Origin: Mucilaginibacter mallensis
Lineage (GTDB): Bacteria; Bacteroidota; Bacteroidia; Sphingobacteriales; Sphingobacteriaceae
Direction: 5' to 3'
Assembly (NCBI RefSeq): GCF_900105165.1
Contig: NZ_LT629740.1
Span: forward strand, 5,580,001 to 5,644,000
Length of the DNA: 64,000 nt
Below the pieces are notes generated by a model. That model searched no databases. It had not been told where the DNA came from and saw only the letters and a program-made list of their open reading frames with translations. Each line of letters starts with the position of its first letter. The first letter of the stretch is position 1. Below are positions 63,319 through 64,000 of the stretch, one piece after another. Position numbers and translations under genes: made by a program.

Positions 63319-64000
63319 ATGCTTGACTATACCAATACCAGCCTGCATTTTAAAAAACTGATGAATATCAGCGAGCAGGGAAAGAACTCTGAAGTTTTCA
63401 GGGCGCATGATTACCAGCTTGATGCCGTGATCGTTGTTAAAAAGATAAAGAAAGCCGACTTGGCGGGGCCGGATAATTTTTTCAAGGAAGCAAAAATATT
63501 ATATGCCTCTGCTCATGCGAACATTGTTCCTATCCAATATGCCTGCCAGGATGATGATCATATTTATATAACCATGCCCGATTACGAGCAAGGCTCTATC
63601 AACCAACTGATTGATCAAAGATTTTTAAGCCTTACCGAAATTATACGTTATAGCATTGATTTTTTAAGCGGGCTGCATCATATCCATTCTAAGAACCTCG
63701 TCCATTGCGATGTTAAACCCAATAATATACTTCTTTCCACATCAGATGATGCTACGCTGACCGACTTTGGACTAGCAAAATATCTGGATCTCCAGGGATT
63801 TGCCGCAGCGGAAATGTTCTATTATTGGACTCAGGCACCGGAAAATTTCAGGTCGGAAAAAATTACTCACCAAACTGATATTTACCAGGCGGGGCTGACG
63901 GTGTACCGGATGTGCAACGGGAACCAGGAATTTAAGCGACAGCTTAAGCCATTCATTATCGAGGGGGCTTTCGGGGATGACCTTTTTAAAGCTGCCGTGC
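63319..64000 (+). CDS. Ser/Thr protein kinase (partial, runs off window)
   Basis: Translation from ATG 63319 gives 227 residues with the frame open at the window end. It is a bacterial eukaryotic-like kinase. A divergent Gly loop (EQGKNSEVF) is followed by the ATP lysine in VIVVKKIK, Glu57 in KEAKIL, catalytic loop LVHCDVKPNN (Asp131, Lys133, Asn136), metal motif TDFGLAK (Asp149), QAPENF and DIYQAG (Asp187). HRD is replaced by HCD, so it is a non-RD kinase. No membrane helix is seen so far. It is tightly coupled to the preceding gene in the Ubl operon. Confidence 0.88.
   Translation, partial: MLDYTNTSLHFKKLMNISEQGKNSEVFRAHDYQLDAVIVVKKIKKADLAGPDNFFKEAKILYASAHANIVPIQYACQDDDHIYITMPDYEQGSINQLIDQRFLSLTEIIRYSIDFLSGLHHIHSKNLVHCDVKPNNILLSTSDDATLTDFGLAKYLDLQGFAAAEMFYYWTQAPENFRSEKITHQTDIYQAGLTVYRMCNGNQEFKRQLKPFIIEGAFGDDLFKAAV

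Noticed and set aside
60247..64000. CBASS operon
   Set aside because: The E1, E2, JAB and CapH/CapP-like parts invite this label, but no CD-NTase or cyclic-nucleotide effector is visible, and a ubiquitin-like protein is present.
1..64000. CRISPR array, prophage, integron or insertion sequence
   Set aside because: No regularly spaced repeats with unique spacers, and no transposase, integrase or phage structural genes were seen. The word arrays are irregular and lack spacers.
1..64000. tRNA and rRNA genes
   Set aside because: No stretch with a T-loop GGTTCGAATCC-type core and matching acceptor arms was found by eye; a covariance search was not possible.
63319..64000. Kinase gene as a truncated pseudogene
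   Set aside because: The frame is open to the last base of the window with all catalytic motifs present; the cut is only the window edge.

Overview
The window looks like a chromosomal segment of a Bacteroidota bacterium of the family Sphingobacteriaceae, most like Mucilaginibacter or Pedobacter. This rests on the gene set: secreted proteins with T9SS type-B (CHU_C/gliding-type) C-termini, a single-chain GcvP, a GH3-family protein, and the yceD-rpmF-plsX-fabH-accB-accC cluster. Several promoters also fit the Bacteroidota pattern, a -7 box TAnnTTTG with TTG about 20 nt upstream. The genus is an inference. I saw no tRNA, rRNA, CRISPR array, transposase or integrase gene.

Layout. 1-9 kb: ABC permease, SUKH protein, rsmA and pdxA (divergent), a small DUF4242 protein, an NHL-repeat secreted protein and a HEPN-like unknown. 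9-15 kb: ribosome and fatty-acid cluster (yceD, rpmF, plsX, fabH, accB, accC), then tatC. 15-22 kb: rpiB, a radical SAM protein, a NarL-type two-component system, a membrane protein, two paralogous secreted proteins and a cupin. 22-29 kb: LUD protein, ftsH, rsfS, birA and a DsbD-like pair. 29-46 kb: HD hydrolase, pfkA, GH3, lptB, recJ, a metallo-beta-lactamase-fold hydrolase, a CheY-like regulator, gcvP, a large T9SS-type adhesin-like protein, pdxJ and a polysaccharide deacetylase. 46-59 kb: a DinD remnant, a secreted M3 peptidase, an AraC regulator, a large sensor kinase with its response regulator, and a secreted locus built around a cholesterol-dependent-cytolysin-like protein. 59-64 kb: an accessory island.

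The island is the most unusual part. It starts abruptly where the 3' end of a TetR gene meets the truncated 3' end of an ImmA/IrrE-type protease gene. Next come an XRE repressor gene, a control region full of AGCA/TGCT palindromes, and a compact operon. That operon encodes a triple ubiquitin-like protein, a short E2-like protein, a fused JAMM protease-E1 protein, a small protein of possible RNase H-like fold, and a Ser/Thr protein kinase that runs off the window. I infer a bacterial ubiquitin-like conjugation system, probably defensive, under a CapH/CapP-like switch whose protease half is broken here.

The second notable locus is the cytolysin region. The cytolysin gene and two paralogous secreted-protein genes share a 21-bp promoter element at fixed distance from the -7 box, so they probably form one small regulon, perhaps under the adjacent two-component system.

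Many intergenic gaps hold dispersed repeats. One class is composite GC-rich modules (GTCATCC...GGATGAC, GGGCGTTGCC..., CTCTCTCCCGCAAGCGG...). Another is arrays of short words followed by the same words inverted (GTGCARATG, GTTCATTN, AAAGTC), sitting immediately before gene starts.
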